From Rhodocollybia butyracea (taxonomy: Eukaryota; Basidiomycota; Agaricomycetes; Agaricales; Omphalotaceae): a DNA stretch of 15,974 bases. The position numbers were made by a program, and so were the translations under genes. A model generated the notes under the pieces. It was not told the origin of the DNA. It did no database searches and saw only the letters and a program-made list of their open reading frames with translations. Shown piece after piece: positions 1 through 8,649 of this stretch (position 1 is the stretch's first letter; the number at the start of each line of letters is the position of its first letter). The stretch is taken from NCBI GenBank assembly GCA_015501585.1, contig JADNRY010001168.1:1-15974 (forward strand), written 5' to 3'.

Positions 1-439
1 AGAGTGAGGTAAAGGGGATTATCTGCAGGGATTATACTAGAAAGGAACGTAGATGTAAGAATAACGAATGGGTAGGGTGGTGGTTCTGTTTTGATAGTAA
101 TACAACAGCGGAAAATGGTACAACATGTACAGGAGAAAGCACACACATACAAGCCACTCGGGGACTGGCCGAATGGCGGCAATGGGCATGAGGATGGTCG
201 TCAAGAAAACATGGTGGCGAAACGCAACGCGCAACGCGGCGCTGAGGCTGGCGTAGCTGCTCTAAGCTTACACTGAGACTTAGCTAGCTGCTCTAGGCTG
301 TACAAACAGCAACGCTTCTGCCAGAGGTACAGAACGAGAGAAACCTCCAGTGAGAGCCCCAGCGCGCGACTGCCTGCGTTTCCGCGTCTTTTCATCGCGC
401 GACTTTTTCTTTGGTGCCTCCTCTGCGTCTGCAGTGACT
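1..439. other. Non-coding flank downstream of paralog A
   Basis: No gene can be supported here. Short open frames exist on both strands but they are compositionally unlike protein. The stretch next to 440 on the minus strand has a lysine/arginine-rich open frame (about 456-280, with a KKKSRDEKTRKRR-type segment) that is out of frame with paralog A. It could be a lost or frameshifted C-terminal part of that gene. The rest is probably its 3' untranslated and intergenic sequence. Confidence 0.5.
254..299. repeat. Short direct repeat, 15 bp, period 31
   Basis: The sequence tagctgctctaRgct occurs at 254-268 and 285-299 with one mismatch. It is too short to assign to any element family. It lies downstream of paralog A on the minus strand. 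Confidence 0.6.
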
Positions 440-853
440 CTAACTCGGAATCGGCGGCACTGGCGGCGGCGCAGAAGCAAGCGTTGGGCTGGCAGGCGGC
501 GAGCGATATGGTAAGGCAGATTGTAGAGATCGGCCGGAATTCGAATTGGAGAGTGATTTAGATGAGCCAGTGGAATACATCGATGGACTTGGAGGTGGAG
601 AAGGCTTTAGGATACCTTTCGAAGGCCGCCTCGCGAGATCGTGACCGAGTAATTGCTGGGTCGAGGGCCCCAAGTCGCTGCTGACGCTGCGGAGGACTGG
701 TTTGGGTTTAGACGCGTCGCTGCAGCACGACGCGGTGCTCGGTCTCAACGAGACTTGGGATTTTTTCCTGATCGGCAGTGGGTTCAAGCTGGTCGTGTAA
801 TCTGGTGACGGAGCCCGCGGGGGAGGAGATTCGGGGCGGGTGAAGATGGACAT
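440..853 (-). CDS. Proline/serine-rich protein of unknown function, paralog A
   Basis: Single-exon frame of 137 residues starting at the ATG at 853 and ending in TAG at 440. It looks disordered and rich in Pro and Ser. Blocks in order: SIFTRPESPPPR (2-13), SPDY (16-19), GILKPSPPPSPS (80-91), a Ser-rich stretch (92-112), then ALPYRSPPASPTLAS (114-128) running into PPPVPPIP (129-136). The last is a typical SH3/WW/EVH1-type ligand, although binding is inferred only. The same blocks recur in the same order in the plus-strand gene at 2659-3257, which strongly supports coding. A TATA box lies about 58 bp upstream. No signal peptide or membrane segment is visible. The protein stops one residue after PPIP, whereas the paralog continues, so the C-terminus may be truncated or frameshifted. 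Function unknown. Confidence 0.68.
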   Translation of the reverse strand: MSIFTRPESPPPRAPSPDYTTSLNPLPIRKKSQVSLRPSTASCCSDASKPKPVLRSVSSDLGPSTQQLLGHDLARRPSKGILKPSPPPSPSMYSTGSSKSLSNSNSGRSLQSALPYRSPPASPTLASAPPPVPPIPS

Positions 854-910
854 TGACGACGACGACGGCGAGAGAAATAATTTGGCTCTCTACAGAAGTT
901 AGCTCCGTGC

Positions 911-917
911 TTTTATA
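911..917 (-). promoter_or_regulatory. TATA box of paralog A
   Basis: TATAAAA on the minus strand, 58 bp upstream of the ATG at 853. The spacing suits a start site about 30 bp downstream of the box and a leader of roughly 30 nt. Confidence 0.6.
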
Positions 918-1572
918 CTTACTTGATACACCCGCCCCGAAAAAAAAATAGAAAAGGCCAAGTCAGAGTAACAGATGAAACGAAACGTGGGACACCAAGT
1001 CACCCAGTCATTTCTTTACGGAATAACTGTTATTCAGGGCCGCACACCGGCCGCGCCGTTCCGGTGCCTTTGTCTTTTTTACATTATTTCGCTAAATGTA
1101 GCTACTGTTGTTTAGAGAATAGAATCTACGAGGATCTAGTGTGGGTTTCTCCTTGTACTCCTTGTACTTTTCGTCTGCTCGCAGACTCTTATTGGCTTTG
1201 GATGGAGTACCCACGAACCGCCTCATCAACGTTACTTCACGTCAATGAATCAGGCTCAAATTTAGGCGAGAATCGCGATTGCCTCACCTCACCGGCCTAC
1301 ACGTTTCCATCTCCTTATGTCCGTTCACACTCCCTTTATTTTTTGAAATCACAAAAGAGTCATACAGCAGGGGCGGGCATGGAAACCCTTGTTGTCCCCA
1401 TTTTCAGCATCTCCATTGTCCAACGCTCTCCGAAATCCAACGCCACTCTGTAAGCAGATGATACAGCTCACAACTTTTTTTTTACTTATCAACTGCTTGC
1501 AACTACTATATCTACGCCACACTAGTGGCTGTTACCGAAACTCTCTAGGTTTAGGCCGAATCTGTTGAATCT

Positions 1573-1589
1573 GCGCCATGCAATGGCGC
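1573..1589. repeat. Perfect 7-bp inverted repeat with 3-nt spacer
   Basis: gcgccat/atggcgc around gca. The preceding ttgaatctg recurs near 1643, again followed within a few bases by gcgcc. It could be a protein-binding palindrome or a fragment of a mobile-element end. Nothing else supports either reading. Confidence 0.4.
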
Positions 1590-2127
1590 GTAGATGCGAA
1601 AAGTTTGCAAGTGATTAATCCTAAAAATATAACAGCATTCAGTTGAATCTGGAGCGCCGTTTTACCTCGAGGTCGTTTCCATCAATTCTGTACAAGTGAG
1701 TAATATTGCATTTGCAACCACTTATTTTCGCTGTCCGGTTGGCGAAATGTTAGTGGAATGTGGGCTTCCCAGTTCCCAAGCTAGCCCAAGGCTCCATGAA
1801 TCGGGATATATGCAGCCTCCCGCCTCTTCAGGCGGCCTCATGGCTCCTCCTTCATGTTCCCAGACTATTTGTAGGTGCTCCGCTCGATGCCAAGAAGTGA
1901 CTTAGGGGCGGAGATACTCTGAGGCAAAAAAGAATAATAAAAAAAGATGAAACTTGAAACGCGCAATCGGATTTGCGTGTACATATGCACATAGAATCAG
2001 CCGCAGATTTCGATTATCAGAGATTATCTATCGGATCCAGCTCTGGAGTCTTCCAAGAGGAGCAATATATCTCAAGTTCCGCTCAGCGCCAAGATGGAAA
2101 CCGGAGGCGCGCTTCTTGAAGAAGCAA

Positions 2128-2151
2128 CAACTGACGCAGCAACTGACGCAC
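2128..2151. repeat. Tandem duplication of a 12-bp unit
   Basis: Two adjacent copies of caactgacgcaS, differing only in the last base. It lies in the non-coding region upstream of paralog B and is probably a replication-slippage product. Confidence 0.6.
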
Positions 2152-2658
2152 AACGAGGATGGAGCTTGGAGCTCGTGGTCGGAAAAAATCGAGTTTCTCA
2201 GGTGCCATCCCGTACATCCCGACACCAATTTAATATCGCCTTAAAGTCTAGTGGACACCTAAAATGCTGCGTAAGCTCTGCGATTCAAAAAGGAAGGAAG
2301 AAGCCGACTCGGTGTATTGTTCAGCAATTTCCTTTCATGGCCAACAATAGCTTTTGCTTCTATTGTGCACTTCATTATAAAGTCAAGTCTTTTTTTGCCT
2401 ACGAGAACGTCGAGATATCCGTGAACGTCGGTACGTGTATTGCTAAAATTGCCTAAAAAGGACAATTTGTATTGAAACGTTTAGATCGATCCTCGTCATA
2501 AAGCTTCTTCGGTGCCGACAGTGAATTTCCGAGGCTTCTTTCGAAGGACTTGCACTTTCAACCTTTTAAACACTCCAGACGGCTCCGCAGCTTTGAGCGT
2601 ATCAATCGGAGCTACTTCTACAGCTTATAAGAATCGATTGAACACTTTCTATTCCCCA

Positions 2659-3257
2659 ATGGCTTCGTCGTCAATATTCTCGCGTCCAGTCTCTCCTCCT
2701 CCAAGGAGCGTATCACCTGACGTCTCTGCATTCACTGCTCTCTCTCCTCCGATGCGTTCAAAGAAACTCCCGGAACGTCCCGAGAGCCAGAGCCACAAAC
2801 CGCATACCCTGCGTAGTACCCCCTCGAAAAGCATCCTTAAACCCACCCAGCCATCATCCTCATCCACCCCAACATCCGTTTCTTTCCGATCCAATCATAC
2901 CCTGACCCACCGTCGTTCCATCCAACTCGCCATCCCATATCGTTCTCCTCCCCCAGTCCCACATTGGCATCCCCGCCTCCGCCCGTCCCGCCGATCCCGG
3001 CATTCGTCCTCGACTGTCCTGCTCCGCGTCGCACTCCCACGCAATCACTGCCCCCACCTCCACGTCCGACTCGTAGCCCGCGAAGGGAGCTTCGGGACGT
3101 GCCACCCGCAGGTCACGGCATGACATGCTCCCAGTTCATGACAGCTCCAGGGAGAAGAAAACACCGCACACGCTCCGAGCACAGCGTAGCGCGTAGTCGC
3201 ATAATCTCCAGCCACTTGATCATTATAATAAATCATACCCCTTCGCAGAGTCATTAA
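2659..3257 (+). CDS. Proline/serine-rich protein of unknown function, paralog B (frameshifted)
   Basis: Paralog of the minus-strand gene at 440-853. From the ATG at 2659: SSIFSRPVSPPPR (4-16), SPD (19-21), KSILKP (57-62), then RRSIQLAIPYRSPP (85-98). At the C-run 2950-2954 the frame breaks. One base seems to be missing, and the continuation SPTLASPPPPVPPIP lies one frame over. That second frame adds AFVLD, a Pro/Arg-rich linker, a GMTCSQFM segment and a basic tail ending at TAA 3255-3257. As sequenced, the first frame would instead stop at 3121-3123 after about 154 residues. Whether this is a real lesion or a base-calling error cannot be decided here. The translation start could also lie upstream, because the frame is open back to 2512, but the ATG at 2659 aligns with the start of paralog A. 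Function unknown; the protein is predicted disordered. Confidence 0.6.
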
Positions 3258-3283
3258 TCATACAATCATATCCCTTCGCAGAA
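3231..3283 (+). repeat. 20-bp direct repeat, period 33
   Basis: aatcataYcccttcgcagaR occurs at 3231-3250 and 3264-3283, with two differences over 20 bp. The first copy overlaps the last codons of paralog B in its restored frame and the second lies just 3' of the stop codon. Confidence 0.65.
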
Positions 3284-3733
3284 ATGAACACCCGTCTTGT
3301 ATGCTTGTATAATATTAATCTAATCTTACTTTCCTTATGTATACTAATAGTTTGTTAGTACTTACTTAGTTATGTAGTACGTTACTTGATTTACTTGAAA
3401 TTAACAGCCTTCACAGCATTAGCCAGTCTCTTCATTTCCGGCTCGGAGTGGCTAACTGTCAAAGGAAAGCTTCATGACGGATGGACGGTGGCACTTCAGG
3501 TGACGAGACGGCACTGGTTGCTCGTCCTCGGACGCTCTACTACATGGAGACGAGGTCTTTCCAACGAGAACGCCGTCCGATTCCTCGTTGTTGTCAGGCG
3601 CTCGCGGACCGACGCTATATGGAGACTCTGGTGGACGCCGTCGCGTCTCCCAACACGAGGTTACAGCACTTCATCTGCAAAGTTTCATTTTGTATTTTAC
3701 ACTAAGGGCCACCACTCAAGTACATACTTGTAT
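3284..3733. other. Gap between paralog B and the glutaminase 3' end
   Basis: No gene is confidently supported. A minus-strand open frame of about 70 codons (about 3668 to the TAG at 3452) encodes an acidic/Ser/Pro-rich, disordered-looking peptide containing RAPDNNEESDGVLVGK. It has no clear start codon or splice sites, so I leave it uncalled. AT-rich sequence at 3284-3385 is probably 3' flank of paralog B. Confidence 0.45.
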
Positions 3734-6700
3734 TTACAACACCAGCTGAAACCAACACGAGTGAGTTTTCGAAACACGGTAATGACTTGGTAATGAAAAC
3801 GAAAAAAAAAAACTTACATGAGCAACTGCACAAAGCCCGATCGTCCATTAGTATTCACGTATAATCCACAAAAGCGAGAAACCTTGCTTACGATGTCCAC
3901 CAACCACCGGCCTCGCTCTGAATCCTTCAGGCGCACCAGCGATAGTGTCGTACCAATCTCCAAGCGGAGCATTGTTCGTCCCGCTCGAGGCCCACAAGTA
4001 CACAGCTTCAATAAACATATCGCGCGCCGCTGTGTTCGTCATAAGCGTCGAAGTCCATATTTGCCAGTCTAATAACATAAGATAGGTAAGATTCAGCGCG
4101 TTGCTATGACTTTTCTCGGAGGGTATATCTCACCGGTCTTGGTATATGTGTGTCTTGAATAACCCGGTGTTTAGAATAAATGGCTTGGCCTTGGAACGCA
4201 ACGGACAGAAAAGGCACTTACCGTGTATCGAGAGGAACCCCGAAAGCGTCTAGACGTAAGAATGTGAGGTAAGAGGGGGGTACATAGGCAGATGGATAGA
4301 ATGGAAAATGGCACTTACTGTCAACCGTTGGATACCATGCAGTTTCTGTATAATAAACGGGTCAATTAATTGAAGGCCAAGCCAAGCACGACGACTAGAA
4401 CCAAAAAGAAAAGTGCCTTACGTTCGGCGTACACACTGGCAGGGAAGAGGTTCAGGCCCAGCAGCTTGTCCCAAAGAGGTTGTATGAGAGCGACCAGGAG
4501 CTTTCATCATTGTACTATAGTATTAAAGAGTTTTATAGTATAGTAAAGAGTCAGCCAAACAAATTGAATGCAAGGTAGAATAATACGAACGTCAAGGGTA
4601 AGGTGAGGTCCTGTTGTCGACGTTGCGAAAGCTTATATGTACATAGACAGTCAATGAAGAATAAGTACCGCGTAAATAAAAGGCGGCGTACTTGCCATTG
4701 AGGAAGATATCTGGCAGCAATACCCTATATACATACAGCGCAGATTCAGTAGTCTGGAAGGGGCTGGAAGGCTCGAGACCGAGAATATATATACGTACGC
4801 TGTAGTTACTCTCTTGTGCAGTATTGCCCAATAATCCCCAGACCACCGACATGGCTTTGATCCAACTATACCCTATTCGTTCTCTCAAGTCAGCTCTTGA
4901 ACTGTACAAGCTGTGACTCAAAATTAATTAATTGCGAACCTTAATCGCTAGATTCGTCTGGTTAGCCAAAGCACCAGCGAAATCGTCTGTGGAAATTTGG
5001 TCCCCGGGGATCAACGAGTCGTTAATGAGATACTGAGTCCATTGGTCGAGGAGGGCGCTCTGGAAAAAGCGTGAATATTATGAAAAGCTTGGAGCGGTGT
5101 TACTAGTAACATACATATCTTTGCAACTGTGAGATGTCTCCGGTTTTCTGGGCGTAGCTCAGTGACATTACGAGCATGTTGCCGCATTCTATCGTTAATA
5201 AGGTAGTTTAGAATCGCGGAAGAATAAAAAAGCAAAAAGTAACGAGCCTTCGACTGGCATGGCTTCATCTGCACCGTCATTGTGTCCAAGCGCCTTGGGG
5301 TAGGAGGCACCTATCGAGTAAGTGGTTTAGCGCATTAGCGCGTTATACCAAATGGATAATACTCGATCAACCCACCAAGGTCATGCACACTCCATTTGTT
5401 GGGATAAAGCCCGGTAGCCTGGTAGCGGAAAAGTCCCTCGAGCATGAACTTCCCGAGGGCGGGGTTGCTGTACAGCCAGAAGGGCCATGAAGGCATGATG
5501 ACATCGACTGTGTTTACATTTCCGTCGCTGGATATTTCTAGGGTTCCGTGAGCATTCCGTTGAGCATTGGCCACAACCGGGTATTCCAGGTATATGGGTA
5601 TACGGTTGACTAGACTAGCGCACCTTTCATGAAGACCATAACATCACTCGTGTTCCAAGAACCATTTGCTTCCTTGCTGATCGTTATCTCAATGGCGCCA
5701 GCAACTTGGCGGACCGACAGTTCTACGATGCCCGCGTACTTGGTAGAGATAGCGGACGCGTCGCTGTTAACCTGGGCATCAAAAGTCTTGGCTCTGGATA
5801 ATGCGCCACTGTAGTCTCCCAGGAATTCCGAGATCTACAGAATAGGATAGAGGATAGGATAAGAACGCGTTCAGAAACAAGGGCATGCAGAGCTTGATCA
5901 AAGGGAAAGTAAAAGATACTTACAACTTCGGCAGCGGTAGAGAATTCGCTCCAAAAGTACAAGCTACGGTCTTGTGTGCCGCCAACTACGACGTATTCGA
6001 GAACGGGGTCTCGGATGTGGCCTACGGAGAAAATCACAGGTGCAGACGCGGTGGTGCCGATAGTACCGAGGTTGTGAGCGAGACCAAAGACAGGCCAGTC
6101 GTCGCTGACGGGTCGGAAGTTGGTGTCTTTGGTGTTCGCGAGCACACCGTTGTTGATGAATTGAGCGCGGACGACTACGTCTTGGCCAGTTTGGAATGTG
6201 GCAGATACGGTCTGGTGGATGTGAATAGGGACTCGTTTGTGATTGTCAGTATCATGATTGAACTTACGTTAGGGGTGGAGTAGAAAGCCGACCCATCTAC
6301 ATACTAGAATGAGAGCGAGAACTCAAGTAATCAACCTAAGCAAGCTTACATTGCGTATGGTCGTCAACCTCACCAAACAGTGTCTGATCTTCCAACTGTA
6401 CCTGATGTGTAAGAATGGGTCCAGTCGTCGTCGAGGTCCAATTCACGGTCAAGCTGCAAGGAATTTTATCTCGTTATTGTATGCAGTTGACCCAGATTAT
6501 GGAAAAAAATTCACGCACGAGTCGTCACCAGATACCCATTCAGCGCTGATATCAGAATAGACTTGCACAGAATGTGATTTTCCGTCGTTGGCGGCGGCAG
6601 AAACCGCCATATAACCGAATGGGATCGAATACTTGACGAGGTCGGTAGGCTACGCATATAGTGATATTGGTAAATCATGCAGGGTTCATACCGTTGAAGG

Positions 6701-7224
6701 TAGTATGTGTGGAATACATTACCTCTACAGGCGAAAGGAAGTTGACTGTCAGATCGATAGGACCGGCGGCAAGCACGAATGTGCTTTGCGTAGCGGTAAA
6801 CTGATGAGAAAAAATGTGTTAGGAAGCTCAGGAAGCCGATCCAGGTGCGAAGACATTTCGAACCGTAACGCTCTGTTGTGTGGCTAGATTGAATTTCGCC
6901 GCCGGGACTGAAGGAGTCCCCAGGAAGCTGTAAGGGACTCCATCGACCTTGACGAACCCTGCCCACCCGAGAGTCTGTCACGGTGGATACTGACGTCAGT
7001 GTATGCGGAGCGAGTTGATGATAATATCAACGTACAGCCCCATCCCAGAATTGAGGCCATGCAGCATTGAGAGCAACACCACTTCCGCCTTGTGGGAGCC
7101 AGGCAGACAGATAAGGTGTCCTTACTGCAAGTGGAATAGATGGAGGGCTGAAAGGCGTTGAAGTAAACGCATAAACCGCAGGAAGTATGAATGTAGAGCA
7201 GAGAAGCTGCTGTAGAGAACGCAT
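3734..7224 (-). CDS. gtaA: Secreted glutaminase A (GtaA family), about 22 exons, three frame breaks
   Basis: Hydrolyses L-glutamine to glutamate and ammonia outside the cell. The start at 7224 gives a signal peptide (cut near residue 19, after VYA) and then the family's LAVRTPYLSAWLPQGG. Next come the DUF5127 region (VQVYSDISAEW, DTNFRPVS, SLYFWSEFS), DUF4965 (SSDGNVNTVDVIMPSWPFWL, YQATGLYPNKWSVHDLG, STDDFAGALANQTNLAIK) and DUF1793 (DTRHTYTKTDWQIWTS, GFRARPVVGGH). Exons: 7224-7036, 6974-6864, 6800-6723, 6649-6519, 6453-6350, 6296-6268, 6211-5924, 5834-5624, 5537-5376, 5310-5248, 5188-5115, 5059-4940, 4872-4799, 4724-4692, 4631-4591, 4514-4422, 4345-4319, 4249-4222, 4153-4134, 4068-3892, then tentatively 3825-3818 and 3745-3734. 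Spliced length would be about 691 residues, as usual for the family. Single bases are missing near 4861, at 4691/4692 and at 4473-4475, so the raw reading frame ends at TGA 4594-4592. Intron 10 is GC-AG. The donor of intron 2 (gttcga) and the last two exons are least certain. Confidence 0.9.
4134..4153 (-). other. 20-nt micro-exon of the glutaminase gene
   Basis: Between introns of 68 bp (4221-4154) and 65 bp (4133-4069), a 20-nt exon supplies the HTYTKT residues that link PLDTR to DWQIWTS, exactly the family sequence. Both sides have AG/GT borders, and phases 2 and 1 fit the neighbouring exons. Confidence 0.8.
5189..5247 (-). other. Non-canonical GC-AG intron in the glutaminase gene
   Basis: The exons 5310-5248 and 5188-5115 join as MPVE|ECGNM, the conserved family reading, only if the 59-bp intron starts with GC (AAG|GCTCGT) and ends with TAG. 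No GT donor in the correct phase exists nearby. GC-AG introns are a known minor U2 class. A single base error (GT read as GC) is the alternative. Confidence 0.7.
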
Positions 7225-7296
7225 TATTGCCTTCTCGAGCTTTGAGCTGACTGAAGGTAAAAGGCAACTTTCCTGAATGGCACGTACATGACGTTA

Positions 7297-7304
7297 CCTT
7301 TATA
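7297..7304 (-). promoter_or_regulatory. TATA box of the glutaminase gene
   Basis: TATAAAGG on the minus strand, about 73 bp upstream of the ATG at 7224. This spacing suits a leader of roughly 40-50 nt. No other promoter element was recognised. Confidence 0.6.
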
Positions 7305-8002
7305 CTGAGAGCGAGTAGATTTTTGATTTAGCCGAGCCATATGGCCTGCGGTCGCACAAGAGATGGATCATGAGACTATCACACAGGGTTAAACTGGGAG
7401 AGGCACACATCCTTTCGAAGAAAACATGGGCAAGTGATTTAGTCATGACGAATTAAGGTGGTACCGGTGTTGCAACCACCAAGCAGTACGTTTACGCCTT
7501 TCGATTTCAGCGCTCTTTTTTTGGAAGAAACGGTCAGGTGCATGATGGAACACGATGTTTTCAGGAGAAGTGCAGGAAAATCATGAGTTGGGCGTGCACA
7601 CGGACTTTACCACCGCGCAGCTCCATGGGGTCCAATGTGTACCAATGATCGGTACTGAGATCATGAGGGGGCTTGAGTCTTCCATCGATTTAAACTTAGA
7701 TATGGCAGGGACGTTATAAATTTGACTAAATCGATCTGGAAGGGAACCGATATTGAGGAAAGATATGCACTGATACACATGGCATAGAATCACAAGTAAG
7801 CTATAAGTAATTGTCATAGAGGCGTACACACTTCAAAGTCCAATTAGAGACTCTGATATCCTCCCGTCACCTTCTACTTTCTACAACGCAACAACCCTAG
7901 TAATAACAGGAAATTAGACATGCCAAAGGCGTCCAGCTACTAGAACAGCTTTAGTCTTGTGTATGAGAGTAGCTCAAGAAGTCATACCCAAACAAGCACA
8001 AT
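7305..8002. other. Upstream region of the glutaminase gene, no gene seen
   Basis: About 700 bp with no supportable coding exon on either strand. It should hold the distal glutaminase promoter and the 3' end of the unrecognised gene at 8003-8537. A 6-bp inverted repeat (ggtggt 7457-7462, accacc 7475-7480) is present; a binding role would be speculation. Confidence 0.5.
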
Positions 8003-8537
8003 TCAAAAGCTCAAGAAACTCTTCAAACTCGCGAGCGAAGACTTTCTCTGCCCCTCCGAGGAGCATTCCTTTCCTTCTACACCATTATCACTCGAGGTCC
8101 ACAGGGGACGGAGCACCTCCCAGAGTTGCCCGTAGATGTCGTGCGTTTCGCGAGGGTCAGCCGCAGCGGGTACAAATAGGCCCAGCCCATTGAACGGAGA
8201 AGGATGTGAAGGAGTGGATCGGAAAACGCTCAGAGTCATCGTGCTGTCGGACATAGCGAATTAGGTACAATGATTACAAGCACGGCGTAAGTTAGAAAGG
8301 ACCAGGATGCGTGAAGGAGGGCAGAGGAGCCGCGTCGCGAGTCTAAGGTCTCAAGCGAAATCGATCTGGTTATATACCGGAAGGGCTTGTGGTAATACAA
8401 GACCTTGACATGGCAACTGAGTAGTTCAAGGTCAGTGCCCACAGTGGAACAAGAACTCACACGAGGGAGATATCATCAGAAGTCATGTCTTGTACAAGTT
8501 TGAGAATGATTACCAAAAGCAGCAGGTGAATTTCCAT
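8003..8537 (-). CDS. Unrecognised small protein, three exons
   Basis: I do not recognise this gene. Exons 8537-8461, 8416-8303 and 8243-8003 (introns 44 and 59 bp, donors GTGAGT and GTCCTT) join in frame to 143 residues and a TGA at 8003. Visible parts: a hydrophobic N-terminus (LLLLVIILKL), HVKVLYYHKPFRYITRSISL, a compact block PFNGLGLFVP followed by DPRETHDIYGQLWEVLRPLW, and a Ser/Lys-rich tail. A start at the internal ATG 8486 would remove the hydrophobic stretch and give 126 residues. If the second intron is retained, the frame instead runs into a membrane-like SFLTYAVLVIIVP and stops at about 8234. It lies 112 bp downstream of the Plp1-like stop codon on the same strand. The exon model rests on frame and splice consistency only. 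Confidence 0.45.
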
Positions 8538-8649
8538 ATTTGGCACAAAGGTCAAGCTTTGTCCTAGGTATCGCAAACATTGCGTTGTATATTACCTTGC
8601 TGTCTGGATCCGGATACAAAGTACAACGTTTCATGTAGTAACAGACAAA

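Larger units (their letters stand above)
918..2658. other. Divergent intergenic region between the two paralogs
   Basis: About 1.7 kb with no gene I can support. The longest plus-strand frame (923-1453) has Cys/Ser/His-rich, low-information content and no recognisable domain. A good 5' splice consensus, GTGAGTAA, occurs at 1696 and could belong to a leader intron of the plus-strand gene, but no matching coding exon was found. TATAAAG occurs at 2376-2382 and TATAA at 2626-2630 on the plus strand, and either may serve paralog B. Short repeats are listed separately. Confidence 0.5.

Noticed and set aside
923..1453. 176-codon plus-strand open frame
   Set aside because: No domain, Cys/Ser/His-rich irregular composition, no paralog or splice structure. 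It overlaps the upstream region of paralog A and looks like chance.
3480..3665. Internal repeat around the two ATGGAGAC words
   Set aside because: Similarity outside the eight-base word and a short ACGCCGTC is too weak to call a duplication.
3386..3793. 135-codon plus-strand open frame
   Set aside because: Arg/Trp-rich composition typical of an antisense frame. Its 3' end overlaps the last glutaminase exon and intron.
3981..4078. Independent small genes on either strand over the glutaminase C-terminus
   Set aside because: They are other frames of the exon encoding DWQIWTS and GFRARPVVGGH.
4861..4872. Alternative 3' splice site at GGTATAG to avoid the frame break in glutaminase
   Set aside because: It would need a phase-2 donor that does not exist, and it would delete the GIVG residues that match the family.
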